From positions 1-64,000 of the forward strand of contig NZ_KQ949083.1 of NCBI RefSeq assembly GCF_001514305.1: a stretch of 64,000 bases of DNA, given 5' to 3'. The DNA comes from Streptomyces dysideae (lineage in GTDB: Bacteria > Actinomycetota > Actinomycetes > Streptomycetales > Streptomycetaceae). The notes below the pieces were generated by a model. It was not told the DNA's origin. It was given only the letters and a program-made list of their open reading frames with translations, and did no database searches. Position numbers and translations under genes: made by a program. Below are positions 53,170 to 61,718 of this stretch, one piece after another; within the stretch, counting starts at the first letter, position 1, and every line of letters begins with the position of its first letter.

Positions 53170-55766
53170 TACCGGCTCACCTCCACGACGCCGTGCGCCC
53201 CGGCCTCGGCGTGCCGCATGTCGTGGTCGACGAAGGAGTAGTGGCCTGCCTCCGGGAACGTCGTCTCGACGAACCCGCCCTGCGCCGGCGCCAGGTCGAG
53301 GACCTGCGAGCCCCCTGCATCGCCGGGCTTCAGCAGAGAGGAGCCCTCCTTGTACACCGTGTCGAAGACGGTCCCGACGACGTGGAAGGCGACGCCGTCG
53401 CCCGGCCCGGCGGCCACCACCCAGAAGCGGGCCCGCTCACCGGCCCGCGCTTTCAGCGGTCGCTGGGCGTACTGGGCGGCGATCCCGTTGAACGCCCAGG
53501 CGTCCGGGGTGCCTCGGCGCATCTTCGCCACCTGGGCCGCGCTGCCCGGCGTACCGAGATACAGCTCCGACGAGACGAGTACGTACTCGCGGTCCACCTT
53601 CTGCAGCCCGGGCGGGTCGATGACGACCGCGCCGTACATGCCGTTGCCGATGTGCTGGAGCATCGGTGCGGTGCTGCAGTGGTACAGCCAGGCTCCGGCC
53701 TTCTCGGCGCGGAACCGGTAGACCAGCCGCTCGCCGGGCTGGATGGTGCGCATGGGCCGGTCGGGGGCGAGGGATCCGGCGTGGAAGTCGATGCCGTGGC
53801 CCATGTCGTGGTCGTCGTTGACGAGGGTGACCTCGAAGACGTCGCCGACCTTTCCGCGCAGGGTGGGGCCGGGCGCGCTGCCGCCGAAGGTCCACATCTG
53901 CTGTCTCACGCCCGGGGCCACCTCGACCTCGGTGTGGGCGGCGCGCAGTTCGACCTTGTGCACCGTCTCGCCGGGCGCCGGGGCCAGGGCGGCGTCGCGC
54001 GGCTGCCAGCCGGTGGAGAAGTCGGCGGCGAGGTCCGGGCCGTCGGCGTCGGTGGCGGCGGTCGTGGAGTGGCCGTCGTGCGCGTCGGTGCCGCCGGTGA
54101 CGGCGATGTCCAGGGTCATCCCGGCCGCCCGGTGGCCCGGCAGGGTGCACCACGCCTCGCGGTTCCCGGTGATCCGCCCGACGTCGAGTACGTGGGTGCG
54201 GCCCTTGGCGAGCAGCGGGGTGGCGGGGCCGTCCTCGACCTTGAGGTCGTGGCGCTGGGCGTCGGCGTTGGTGACCTTCAGGCGCAGTGCGGTGCCCGCG
54301 GCGACCTCGATGCGGGCGGGGCGGACGCGCATGCCGGACAGGGTGACGACGACGGTACGGGTCGCGGTGGCGGCCCCGCCGCCCGGTCCGGCGGCGACGG
54401 TGGGACCGTCGTCCGTGGACCCGCCGCTGTTGGCCACGAGCACGGCCAGCACGGTCAGGACGACGCCCGCGGCGGTGCCCCACAGCGCCGGGCGGGACCG
54501 GCCTTCCCGGACGGGACGCCGGGCACCCCGGACGAGTACGGCGGCCACCAGACCGAGGAAGGCCACCCCGGCCGCGGCGGCCAGCAGCGTACCCGCGGTC
54601 CTGGCCGGTGCGGGCAGGGGCAGCGCCGACAGGGCTACGCCGAGGTTGAGCGCCCCGAGCCGCACCGGCCACCCCCGTTCCAGCACCGCCCGCAGCGCGG
54701 CCCGCTCCTTCGGCCCGCTGCCGAGCACGATGGGCAGCAGATAGGTGAGTGCCCCCACCAGGACCTGCGCGACGAACCCGACGAGCAGGAGCGGCACCAG
54801 GGACCCGACACCGTCCGCCGCGGCGGCGAGGTCCCGGCCGGCCAGCAGCGCCAGATCCGCCACCAAGCCCACCACCAGCCAGCCCACCGCAGCGCCCAGC
54901 ATCCAGGCGGCCGCCGCGGAGACCGGGCGCCGCTGTCGCACCGTACGGGCGAACAGCACGCTCGCGACGGTCACCCCGGCCGTGTAGCAGCCGACACCTG
55001 CCACGGCCGCCCCACGCCAGCCGCCTGCCGCCCCCGCGACCGAGGTCAGCAGGCCGCCCCCGGTCAGCGCCAGCACCCAGCGCGCCACCCTGGTGGTGCG
55101 CTCGGCCATCCGGACGCCCAGCACGGTGGGCCACAGCATGAACAGCGTGCCCAGCACGGGCAGCCCGATCCAGCCGAGCAGGGTGACGTGCACATGGGCC
55201 AGCCGCAGCCCGGCGTAGTGCTGCGGGCCGGCCTTGCCCGTCGCCAGCAGCCAGCCCAGCACCGCACCGGCGATCAGCCCGGCCGCGGCGGCCCGGTAGA
55301 AACCGACGACGGGAGCGAGCCGCCCGCCCAGCGCGCCCCGGCCCATCCGGACCAGCACCACCAGGTGCGCGCCGATCGCGGTGACCAGCAGCGCGCACCC
55401 GGCGCCGGTCAGGAGCGGCAGGTCCGCCCACACCCCGGCGAGCACCCCCGCGGCTCCGGCATTGACGCCGGCCAGCCGGGCGTCGCTCCACCGCCGGTCG
55501 GGTGGGGCGGCATGCAGCAGGGCGACGGCGAAGTGCTCGCTCCACACCACGATCGCGGTGGTCGCGGCGCCGAGCAGGAACAGGTGGATCGCCAGCCAGC
55601 GGGCCACCGGCAGCGTCTGCTGGGCGCTCGCCGCCAGCAGCGCGAGAACCGCCCAGCCGGCGACCAGGATGTGGGCGGTCAGGTGCCGGCCGCGCAGCCC
55701 GGAGGCCTTGAACCTGCTGGGCGGGCGGCCGCTCCCGGCGGCCGGGTCATCGTTCTTGCCGAACAC
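53169..55766 (-). CDS. nirK: Membrane-fused copper nitrite reductase / multicopper oxidase
   Basis: An 865-residue fusion. Residues 1-~445 form ~12-13 membrane helices resembling NnrS/heme-copper-oxidase-like membrane domains (LAHVHVTLLGWIGLPVLGTL). Residues ~474-560 are an extra cupredoxin with a complete type 1 copper set (QRHDLKVE, WCTLPGHRAAGM). Residues ~600-865 are a two-domain NirK-like core. It has DFHAGS (Asp-CAT and type 2 His), YHCSTAPMLQHIGNGM (type 1 His, Cys, His, Met plus type 2 His), FHVVGTVFD (His-CAT) and a C-terminal SFVDHDM (third type 2 His). All ligands for nitrite reduction to NO appear present. Its 5' end overlaps the radical SAM gene by 20 bases. Confidence 0.85.
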   Translation of the reverse strand: MFGKNDDPAAGSGRPPSRFKASGLRGRHLTAHILVAGWAVLALLAASAQQTLPVARWLAIHLFLLGAATTAIVVWSEHFAVALLHAAPPDRRWSDARLAGVNAGAAGVLAGVWADLPLLTGAGCALLVTAIGAHLVVLVRMGRGALGGRLAPVVGFYRAAAAGLIAGAVLGWLLATGKAGPQHYAGLRLAHVHVTLLGWIGLPVLGTLFMLWPTVLGVRMAERTTRVARWVLALTGGGLLTSVAGAAGGWRGAAVAGVGCYTAGVTVASVLFARTVRQRRPVSAAAAWMLGAAVGWLVVGLVADLALLAGRDLAAAADGVGSLVPLLLVGFVAQVLVGALTYLLPIVLGSGPKERAALRAVLERGWPVRLGALNLGVALSALPLPAPARTAGTLLAAAAGVAFLGLVAAVLVRGARRPVREGRSRPALWGTAAGVVLTVLAVLVANSGGSTDDGPTVAAGPGGGAATATRTVVVTLSGMRVRPARIEVAAGTALRLKVTNADAQRHDLKVEDGPATPLLAKGRTHVLDVGRITGNREAWCTLPGHRAAGMTLDIAVTGGTDAHDGHSTTAATDADGPDLAADFSTGWQPRDAALAPAPGETVHKVELRAAHTEVEVAPGVRQQMWTFGGSAPGPTLRGKVGDVFEVTLVNDDHDMGHGIDFHAGSLAPDRPMRTIQPGERLVYRFRAEKAGAWLYHCSTAPMLQHIGNGMYGAVVIDPPGLQKVDREYVLVSSELYLGTPGSAAQVAKMRRGTPDAWAFNGIAAQYAQRPLKARAGERARFWVVAAGPGDGVAFHVVGTVFDTVYKEGSSLLKPGDAGGSQVLDLAPAQGGFVETTFPEAGHYSFVDHDMRHAEAGAHGVVEVSR

Positions 55767-57018
55767 GTTGCTCCTTGCCGCCCGGGGCGGCGGTCGGACC
55801 GGGACGAACGGGCGGCTCCGCGGTGGCGCCGCCGGACAGCAGTACGGCCAGTTCCCGCCGGTGCGGGAAGGAGCCGGGGACGTAGCCGCACCACGGCTCC
55901 TCGGCGTACGGGTCGCCGGTGACGCCGTACGCGCGCGACCGTGAACCGCCGCAGACCCGGCGGAACTCGCACCGCCCGCACCGGCCGCCCAGCCGGTCGG
56001 CGTCCCGCAGCCCGGTGAACAGCTCCGAGGCGCGGTAGATCTCCGTCAGCGGCGTCTCCCGGACGTTCCCGGCGGCCAGTGGCAGGAATCCGCTGGGGTG
56101 CACGGTGCCGGTGTGCGAGACGAAGACGAAGCCGCGCCCCGCGTTGACGTCCAGCGGCGGCCGCCGCACCCGGCGCACTCCGGCGTCCAGGCCCAACTCG
56201 GCGGCGCGCTCGCGCAGTTGCTCGTACAACGGCCCGAGCCCCAGCACCGCCACATGGTCGTCACCGGTGTCCGCGAGGACCCGGCGCTGCAGGGCGACCC
56301 GGCGGAAGTGGTGGGCCTCGGTGGTCTTGGCGGGCACGGTCAGGCCCACGTCGTACACGAAGTTGAGCACGTCCTCCACCTCGCCCGGCGTCAGCGCGCC
56401 GAGGGTGCGGCCGCGTCCCGTGGGCACCAGGAAGAAGGCGCTCCACAGCATCGCCCCGTGCTCGGCGACGAGACGGACGACGTCGGGGAGGTCGTGCAGG
56501 TTGTGCCGGGCGACGGTGGTGTTGATCTGCACCTTCATCCCGAGGGCGCGGGCGGTGTCCCAGGCGTCCAGGGTCCAGTGGAACACCCCGGGCACACCGC
56601 GGAAGGCGTCGTGCAGTTCGGCGGTGGACCCGTCGAGGCTGAGCGAGAGCCCGGCCGCGCCGGCGGCGTGCAGCTCCCGCAGCCGCTCCTCGGTGAGCGT
56701 CGGTGTGCCGGACGGGGAGACCGCGACCCGCACGCCGACCCGACGGCCGTGCGAGACGAGATCCGTCAGATCGGGACGCTGGAACGGGTCACCGCCGGTG
56801 ATCACGAACAGCGGCGCGGGCTGCCCGAAGGCGGCCACCTGATCCAGCAGGTCCCGTGCGGCGGCCGTGTCCAGCTCCCGCGGGTCCCGGTCCGGCACGG
56901 CCTCGGCACGGCAGTGGTGGCAGGCCAGCGGGCAGGCCCGGGTGGACTCCCAGATGACGATGAACGGCCGCTCCGCCACGTCGTGACGCTGTCGGCGGAT
57001 GGCGCGGGCGGTGCTCAC
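55747..57018 (-). CDS. Radical SAM/SPASM protein, TIGR04053-like
   Basis: A 423-residue radical SAM enzyme. It opens with PFIVIWESTRACPLACHHCR, giving the CxxxCxxC cluster motif. Next come FVITGGDPFQRPDL (GGDP), LSLSLDGS, INTTVARHNL and LWSAFFLVPTGRG. A C-terminal SPASM region follows with clustered Cys (RCGRCEFRRVCGGSRSR, PWCGYVPG) for auxiliary Fe-S clusters. I recognise the pattern as TIGR04053. Members often sit with heme or anaerobic-respiration genes; the substrate is unknown, perhaps a cofactor or a maturation step for the fused NirK. GTG 57018 has GGGGAGG upstream. First gene of the operon. Confidence 0.86.
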   Translation of the reverse strand: MSTARAIRRQRHDVAERPFIVIWESTRACPLACHHCRAEAVPDRDPRELDTAAARDLLDQVAAFGQPAPLFVITGGDPFQRPDLTDLVSHGRRVGVRVAVSPSGTPTLTEERLRELHAAGAAGLSLSLDGSTAELHDAFRGVPGVFHWTLDAWDTARALGMKVQINTTVARHNLHDLPDVVRLVAEHGAMLWSAFFLVPTGRGRTLGALTPGEVEDVLNFVYDVGLTVPAKTTEAHHFRRVALQRRVLADTGDDHVAVLGLGPLYEQLRERAAELGLDAGVRRVRRPPLDVNAGRGFVFVSHTGTVHPSGFLPLAAGNVRETPLTEIYRASELFTGLRDADRLGGRCGRCEFRRVCGGSRSRAYGVTGDPYAEEPWCGYVPGSFPHRRELAVLLSGGATAEPPVRPGPTAAPGGKEQRVRQER

Positions 57019-57387
57019 CGGTGGGGCCTCCCCGTCGTGCTGCGGCGGTGTCCGGCCGCCCGGGAGCCAGGGCAGACGATTCGGGCGGCCGGACGGTGAC
57101 CGGCCCGGACCGTGCGCGCCGCCCACCGCGAGCGACAGCGATGGGCTCGGCCGTGAGAGCGGTCGATGCGGTCGAGGTGGTCAGGGCGGTCGTGCAAGGG
57201 AGAACCTCCGGATCGGTCGGCGCCAGCATCCGCCGTCGCAGGGGGACGGCGCGGCGGCCGAAGTTCCTCCGGGACGGGACCAACGGTCCCTTTTCCTGCG
57301 CGACGGGAATCGGGGCGTCCGCTGTGACCGGCCCACGGGTCCTTCGAGTCGGGACGTTCGGCCCCGGACACCCCCGGCCCGGCATAG

Positions 57388-57401
57388 TTAGGTTTACCTA
57401 A
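57388..57401. promoter_or_regulatory. Palindrome TTAGGT-tt-ACCTAA in the divergent nirK/methyltransferase region
   Basis: TTAGGTTTACCTAA is a perfect 6-bp inverted repeat with a 2-base spacer, and the flanks GGCAT and ATGCC (57381-57409) extend the dyad. It lies 40 bases before the methyltransferase ATG and 370 bases from the radical SAM start. The half-site resembles TTAGGTTAG of DtxR/IdeR-type iron boxes, but the full 19-base consensus is not met. It could control one or both transcripts. Confidence 0.55.
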
Positions 57402-57440
57402 GTAATGCCGAGGCGCGCAGCCAGAGAGCGAGGCACGAGC

Positions 57441-58319
57441 ATGGCGGCCACAGACCATGACCAGCCGCACCAGAACGACACACCACTGCCCGGCGACGGG
57501 CTGGACGCCGCCCAGATGCCAGGCCACTGGCTGCTGGCACGGCTGGGAAAGCGGGTCCTGCGGCCCGGCGGCGTGGAACTGACCCGGTGGATGCTGGACA
57601 CCCTGGAACTCCGCCCGGACGACCGGGTGGTGGAGCTGGCCGCCGGACTGGGCGCCACCGCCCGGCTGGCTCTCGCCCGCCGTCCGGCCGTCTACACCGC
57701 CGTCGACCGCGACGGCGCGGCCGTGACCCACCTCGGCGCCCTCGCCGGCCCCGGCCGGACCGAGGTGCGTGCCGTGCGGGCCGACGCCGCGGACACCGGC
57801 CTGCCGGACGGCAGCGCCACCGTCGTGTACGGGGAGGCGATGCTGACCATGCAGCCGGATCCCGCCAAGCGGCGCATCGTACGCGAGGCACACCGGCTGC
57901 TGGCCGGCTCCTCGGGCCGGTACGCCGTCCACGAACTGTGCCTGCTGCCCGACGGCCTCGACCCCGAGCTCGCCGACCGGATCACCGCGGACCTCCGGGA
58001 CGCCATCCACGTCGGCGTCCGCCCCCTCACCCCGGCCGACTGGAGTGAACTCCTCGCCGAGGAGGGCTTCACCGTCACCGCCCGGAAAACCGCGCCGATG
58101 GCGCTGCTGGAGCCGCGCCGACTGGTCGCCGACGAGGGGCTCGTCCGCGCCCTGGGTATCGGCGGACGGGTGCTGAGGGACCTGGCCGCCCGGCGCCGCG
58201 TCCTGGAGATGCGCCGCGTCTTCCGCCACCACCAGGCCCACCTGGGCGCCGTCGCCCTGATCGCCACCCCCGTCCGCCGTTCCCCCGATAAGGAGGCACC
58301 CACATGCCCGCCACAGTGA
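57441..58319 (+). CDS. Class I SAM-dependent methyltransferase
   Basis: A ~292-residue methyltransferase of the UbiE/Methyltransf_11 type. Motif I is VVELAAGLGATARLAL, the acidic loop YTAVDRDG, then DADTGLPDGSATVVYGEAML and the post-II region. The C-terminal part is helical and Arg-rich (RVLRDLAARRRVLEMRRVFR). ATG 57441 is chosen; 57405 would add 12 residues. It overlaps the cupin start by 16 bases. Its divergence from nirK suggests a shared theme, such as modification of a metabolite or cofactor. Confidence 0.82.
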   Translation: MAATDHDQPHQNDTPLPGDGLDAAQMPGHWLLARLGKRVLRPGGVELTRWMLDTLELRPDDRVVELAAGLGATARLALARRPAVYTAVDRDGAAVTHLGALAGPGRTEVRAVRADAADTGLPDGSATVVYGEAMLTMQPDPAKRRIVREAHRLLAGSSGRYAVHELCLLPDGLDPELADRITADLRDAIHVGVRPLTPADWSELLAEEGFTVTARKTAPMALLEPRRLVADEGLVRALGIGGRVLRDLAARRRVLEMRRVFRHHQAHLGAVALIATPVRRSPDKEAPTCPPQ

Positions 58320-58615
58320 TCACCGACCTCGCCACCGTGCTGCCGCTGCCCGAGGACGGCACCCTCAGCCGTGTCCTGTACCGCGACGACCGCCTGCGCG
58401 TGGTCGGCTTCGCCTTCTCCACGGGCCAGGAGCTGACCGAGCACACCTCGGCCCTGCCCGTGGTCATCCAGGTCGTGCGGGGCCACCTGGAACTCGTCCT
58501 GGGCGAGGAGAAGACCGAGGCCACGCCCGGCAGCTGGGTCCATCTGCCGGCCCGGCTCCCGCACACCGTGCGCGCCACCGAACCGACCCTCATGCTCCTC
58601 ACGATGATCAGCTGA
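58304..58615 (+). CDS. Cupin-domain protein
   Basis: A 103-residue single cupin barrel. DRLRVVGFAFSTGQELTEHT and VRGHLELVLGEEK with GSWVHLPARLPHTV carry the two cupin motifs (His/Glu and final His metal ligands: EHT, HLELVLGEE, LPHTVR). GGAGG sits inside the end of the methyltransferase gene. Role unknown; probably a small metal-dependent isomerase or sensor. Confidence 0.82.
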   Translation: MPATVITDLATVLPLPEDGTLSRVLYRDDRLRVVGFAFSTGQELTEHTSALPVVIQVVRGHLELVLGEEKTEATPGSWVHLPARLPHTVRATEPTLMLLTMIS

Positions 58616-58649
58616 GCAATCGCTGAGACAACCGTCTGACCAATCGCTG

Positions 58650-58669
58650 AATTGCAAAATTTCGCAATT
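58650..58669. promoter_or_regulatory. AT-rich operator upstream of the ArsR gene
   Basis: AATTGCAAAATTTCGCAATT is an 18/20 palindrome in otherwise GC-rich DNA, 110 bases before the ArsR start. Two direct copies of CAATCGCTGA (58617-58626 and 58641-58650) precede it. The spacing and AT content are typical of an ArsR/SmtB operator that overlaps the promoter. Confidence 0.65.
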
Positions 58670-58778
58670 GGTTAGATGCTGAGTTGACAGCGCCCGCAGA
58701 TCCGACAGTCGCGGGCGCAGCACCTCCCCACCCGGGGAGGCCCGGGCAACCGGGGCAGCTCGGAAGAACGAGGAACCC

Positions 58779-59117
58779 GTGTCCGTACCGCTGTACCAGG
58801 CCAAGGCCGAGTTCTTCCGCATGCTGGGCCACCCCGTCCGCATACGCGTCCTGGAGCTCCTCCAGGACGGCCCCACCCCGGTACGCGACCTGCTCGCCGC
58901 GATCGAGGTCGAACCCTCCGCCCTCTCCCAGCAGCTCGCGGTGCTGCGCCGCTCCGGCATCGTCACCTCCCAGCGCGAGGGCTCGACGGTGGTCTACGAA
59001 CTCGCGGGCGGCGACGTCGCCGACCTGATGCGCGCCGCGCGCCGGATCCTCACCGAGATGCTCACCGGACGGCACGAACTGCTGGCCGAACTGCGGGGAG
59101 CCGAGGTCACCCCGTGA
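58779..59117 (+). CDS. ArsR/SmtB-family regulator (no visible metal site), SulP-associated
   Basis: A 112-residue winged-helix repressor (FFRMLGHPVRIRVLELLQDG, LSQQLAVLRRSGIVTSQREG). It has no Cys and no His/Asp cluster in the expected sensor positions, so a metal is not its likely signal. The last codons overlap the SulP start (GTGATGA). A paralogue of the same size lies at 62200. It probably represses the SulP operon through the palindrome at 58650. Confidence 0.87.
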   Translation: MSVPLYQAKAEFFRMLGHPVRIRVLELLQDGPTPVRDLLAAIEVEPSALSQQLAVLRRSGIVTSQREGSTVVYELAGGDVADLMRAARRILTEMLTGRHELLAELRGAEVTP

Positions 59118-60847
59118 TGACCCCGACGACCTCCGGGGCCGGCCGGCTCCTGTCCCGGCTCGCCGCGCTGCTGCCCACCCGCGCCGACCTGACCGACGTA
59201 CGCCGCGACCCGCGCCGTGACCTCCTCGCCGGCCTCACCGTGGCGGTCGTCGCGCTGCCGCTCGCGCTCGGATTCGGCGTCTCCTCCGGGCTCGGCGCGG
59301 CCGCGGGGCTGGCGACCGCCGTGATCGCGGGCGCGCTCGCCGCCGTCTTCGGCGGATCGAACCTGCAGGTGTCCGGGCCGACCGGCGCGATGACCGTCGT
59401 GCTCGTGCCGATCGTCGCCCAGTACGGGCCGACCGGTGTCCTCACCGTCGGCCTGATGGCGGGCCTGATGCTGGTCGCGCTCGCGGTGGCGCGGGCCGGC
59501 AAGTACATGCAGTACGTGCCCGCGCCCGTCGTCGAGGGCTTCACCCTCGGCATCGCCTGCGTCATCGGCCTCCAGCAGATCCCGAACGCCCTCGGTGTGC
59601 CCAGGCCGGAGGGCGACCGCGTACTGGTCGTCACCTCGCACGCCCTGGACGAGTTCGTACGGCACCCCAACTGGACCGCCGTCGCCCTCGCCGTGGCTGT
59701 CGCCGCCGTCATGCTGATCGGCGCCCGTCTGCGGCCCACCGTCCCCTTCTCCATCCTCGCGGTGATCGCCGCCACCGTCGTCGCGCAGGCCGCCGGCCTC
59801 GACGCCGCCCAGCCCATCGGCGACCTCCCCGCCGGACTCCCCGCACCCTCCCTCGCCTTCCTCGACCCGGGAGTGCTCGGCTCCCTGCTCGCTCCGGCCG
59901 TCGCGGTCGCCGCCCTCGCCGCCCTGGAGTCCCTGCTGTCGGCGTCGGTCGCCGACGGGATGACGGTGGGTCAGAAACACGACCCCGACCGCGAGTTGTT
60001 CGGCCAAGGGCTCGCCAACATCGCCGCCCCGCTGTTCGGCGGCGTCCCCGCGACCGGCGCCATCGCCCGCACCGCCGTCAACGTCCGCACCGGCGGCGGC
60101 TCCCGCCTCGCGGCCCTCACCCACGCCGCGATCCTCGCCGCCATCGTCTTCGCCGCCGCACCCCTCGTCTCCAGGATCCCCCTCGCCGCCCTGGCCGGCG
60201 TCCTGCTGGCCACCGCGATCCGCATGGTCGAGGTCGGCTCACTGCGCGCCATGGCCAGAGCCACCCGCTCCGACGCGCTGATCCTCGTCCTCACCGCCGT
60301 CGCGACCCTCGCCCTCGACCTCGTCTACGCCGTGATCATCGGCCTCGTCGTCGCGGGCGCCCTCGCCCTGCGCGCCGTCGCCCAGCAGGCCCGCCTCGAA
60401 GAGGTCCCGCTGGACCGCGGTGACCACAGCACCGAGGAACACGCCCTGCTCGCCGAGCACATCGTCGCGTACCGCATCGACGGCCCCGTGTTCTTCGCCG
60501 GCGCCCACCGCTTCCTGCTGGAACTGGCCGAGGTCGCCGACGTCCGCGTCGTCATCCTGCGCCTGTCCCGGGTCTCCACGATGGACGCCACCGGCGCCCT
60601 GGTCCTCAAGGACGCCGTCGAGAAACTCGACCGGCGCGGCATCGTCGTCATGACCTCCGGCATACGGCCCGGTCAGCGCCAGGTCCTCGACTCCGTCGGC
60701 GCGCTGGACCTGCTGCGCCGCGAGGGCCGCGAGTACGCCACCACGCCCGAGGCGATCCGGGGCGCGCGGACCCACCTGGAATGCACCGGCGTCATGCCCG
60801 TCCCCGCCCAGAAGTCACACCCGGCCAGCGAGGAAACCGCCCGATGA
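59117..60847 (+). CDS. SulP (SLC26)-family anion transporter with STAS domain
   Basis: A ~576-residue transporter: RRDLLAGLTVAVVALPLALG, GSNLQVSGPTGAMTVVLVPI, VGGVPATGAIARTAVNVRTG and ~12 helices, then a cytoplasmic STAS domain (~460-550; VVILRLSRVSTMDATGALVL, DSVGALDLLRREGRE). Such proteins import sulfate, bicarbonate, nitrite/nitrate or dicarboxylates; the sequence does not settle which. Context with nitrite reductase makes an anion of the N or S cycle plausible. Start GTG 59114 or ATG 59117. Its stop overlaps the next gene (ATGA). Confidence 0.9.
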   Translation: MTPTTSGAGRLLSRLAALLPTRADLTDVRRDPRRDLLAGLTVAVVALPLALGFGVSSGLGAAAGLATAVIAGALAAVFGGSNLQVSGPTGAMTVVLVPIVAQYGPTGVLTVGLMAGLMLVALAVARAGKYMQYVPAPVVEGFTLGIACVIGLQQIPNALGVPRPEGDRVLVVTSHALDEFVRHPNWTAVALAVAVAAVMLIGARLRPTVPFSILAVIAATVVAQAAGLDAAQPIGDLPAGLPAPSLAFLDPGVLGSLLAPAVAVAALAALESLLSASVADGMTVGQKHDPDRELFGQGLANIAAPLFGGVPATGAIARTAVNVRTGGGSRLAALTHAAILAAIVFAAAPLVSRIPLAALAGVLLATAIRMVEVGSLRAMARATRSDALILVLTAVATLALDLVYAVIIGLVVAGALALRAVAQQARLEEVPLDRGDHSTEEHALLAEHIVAYRIDGPVFFAGAHRFLLELAEVADVRVVILRLSRVSTMDATGALVLKDAVEKLDRRGIVVMTSGIRPGQRQVLDSVGALDLLRREGREYATTPEAIRGARTHLECTGVMPVPAQKSHPASEETAR

Positions 60848-61251
60848 ACACGCCGCCCACCGCCCTGCGCATGATCGAGGTGTCCGGCGCCGAGGCACTG
60901 TGGCTGCTGGAGGGCAGCACGCAGGGACGGCTCGTCTACCCGCAACGGGACCTGACCGCCGTCCGGCCCGCCCGGCACGTCTGGGAGTACGGCCGCCTCG
61001 TCGTCCGCACGCCCGCACCCGTCGCCGCCGTCCCCAACTCCGCGACGTACCACGTCGACGAGGTCGGCACGAAGACCGGCACCGGCTGGACCGTCACCGT
61101 CACCGGCCCGGTCGACGTCATCGACGACCCCCACGAGACGGCCCACTACCGCCGCACCCTCACCGGCTGGATCCACGGCCCGCACGACACCCTCCTGCGC
61201 CTCAGCCCCCAGACCGTGACCGGATTCCGGCTGGCCGGCGGGGAGGCGTGA
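60844..61251 (+). CDS. Pyridoxamine 5'-phosphate oxidase-like FMN-binding protein
   Basis: A 135-residue split beta-barrel protein. TQGRLVYPQRDLTAVRPARHV, WEYGRLVVRTPAP and TGWTVTVTGPVDVIDD follow the pattern of PNPOx-like actinobacterial proteins that bind FMN, F420 or heme. No catalytic residue can be named. It overlaps SulP by ATGA and is followed by an overlapping ATPase-domain gene, indicating a single operon. Confidence 0.78.
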   Translation: MNTPPTALRMIEVSGAEALWLLEGSTQGRLVYPQRDLTAVRPARHVWEYGRLVVRTPAPVAAVPNSATYHVDEVGTKTGTGWTVTVTGPVDVIDDPHETAHYRRTLTGWIHGPHDTLLRLSPQTVTGFRLAGGEA

Positions 61252-61688
61252 TGGGCGCCGGACTCGCCGCCCTGCCCCACCGGCACGTGCTCACCGTCGA
61301 CACGTTGCCGTCCGCGGTCCGCCTCGCCCGCGAGACCGCCGAGCAGGCGCTCGTCGAATGGGGCATCGGCCTGCGCCACCCGGCCGTCGACCCGGCCCTG
61401 CTGATACTCAGCGAACTGGTCACCAACAGCGTCCGGCACGCCGTCGACCTCTCTCCGCAACTGACCGTGATCTTCGCGGCGGGCAGCGACTGCCTCGCCT
61501 TCGCCGTCCACGACCGCCACCCCTACCAGCCTCTGCTCCACGCCACCCGCACCGAAACCGGCACCGAAACCGGCACCGGCGGCCTCGGCACCGTCATGGA
61601 ACTCACCCTCGGCCTGGGCGGCACGGCCGTCACTCGCGCTGACGCCGACGGCCGGGGCAAGAGCATCTGGATCACCCTGCCGCTGTGA
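61251..61688 (+). CDS. RsbW-like ATP-binding protein (anti-sigma factor type)
   Basis: A 145-residue HATPase_c_2 domain: DPALLILSELVTNSVRHAVD (N box), FAVHDRHPYQP and the G2 box GLGTVMELTLGLGG, with a Bergerat-fold C-terminus ending IWITLPL. The segment with repeated ACCGAAACCGGC (about 61549-61578, coding TETGTETGTGG) is a small in-gene tandem repeat in the ATP-lid loop. The next gene encodes a STAS-type protein, the usual antagonist partner. Confidence 0.85.
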   Translation: MGAGLAALPHRHVLTVDTLPSAVRLARETAEQALVEWGIGLRHPAVDPALLILSELVTNSVRHAVDLSPQLTVIFAAGSDCLAFAVHDRHPYQPLLHATRTETGTETGTGGLGTVMELTLGLGGTAVTRADADGRGKSIWITLPL

Positions 61689-61718
61689 ACCGGCCGTACC
61701 CGCAAGGAAGTTGACGTC

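Noticed and set aside
57388..57401. Full DtxR/IdeR iron box
   Set aside because: The 19-base consensus with its central AG/CT is not met; only the outer half-sites are similar.
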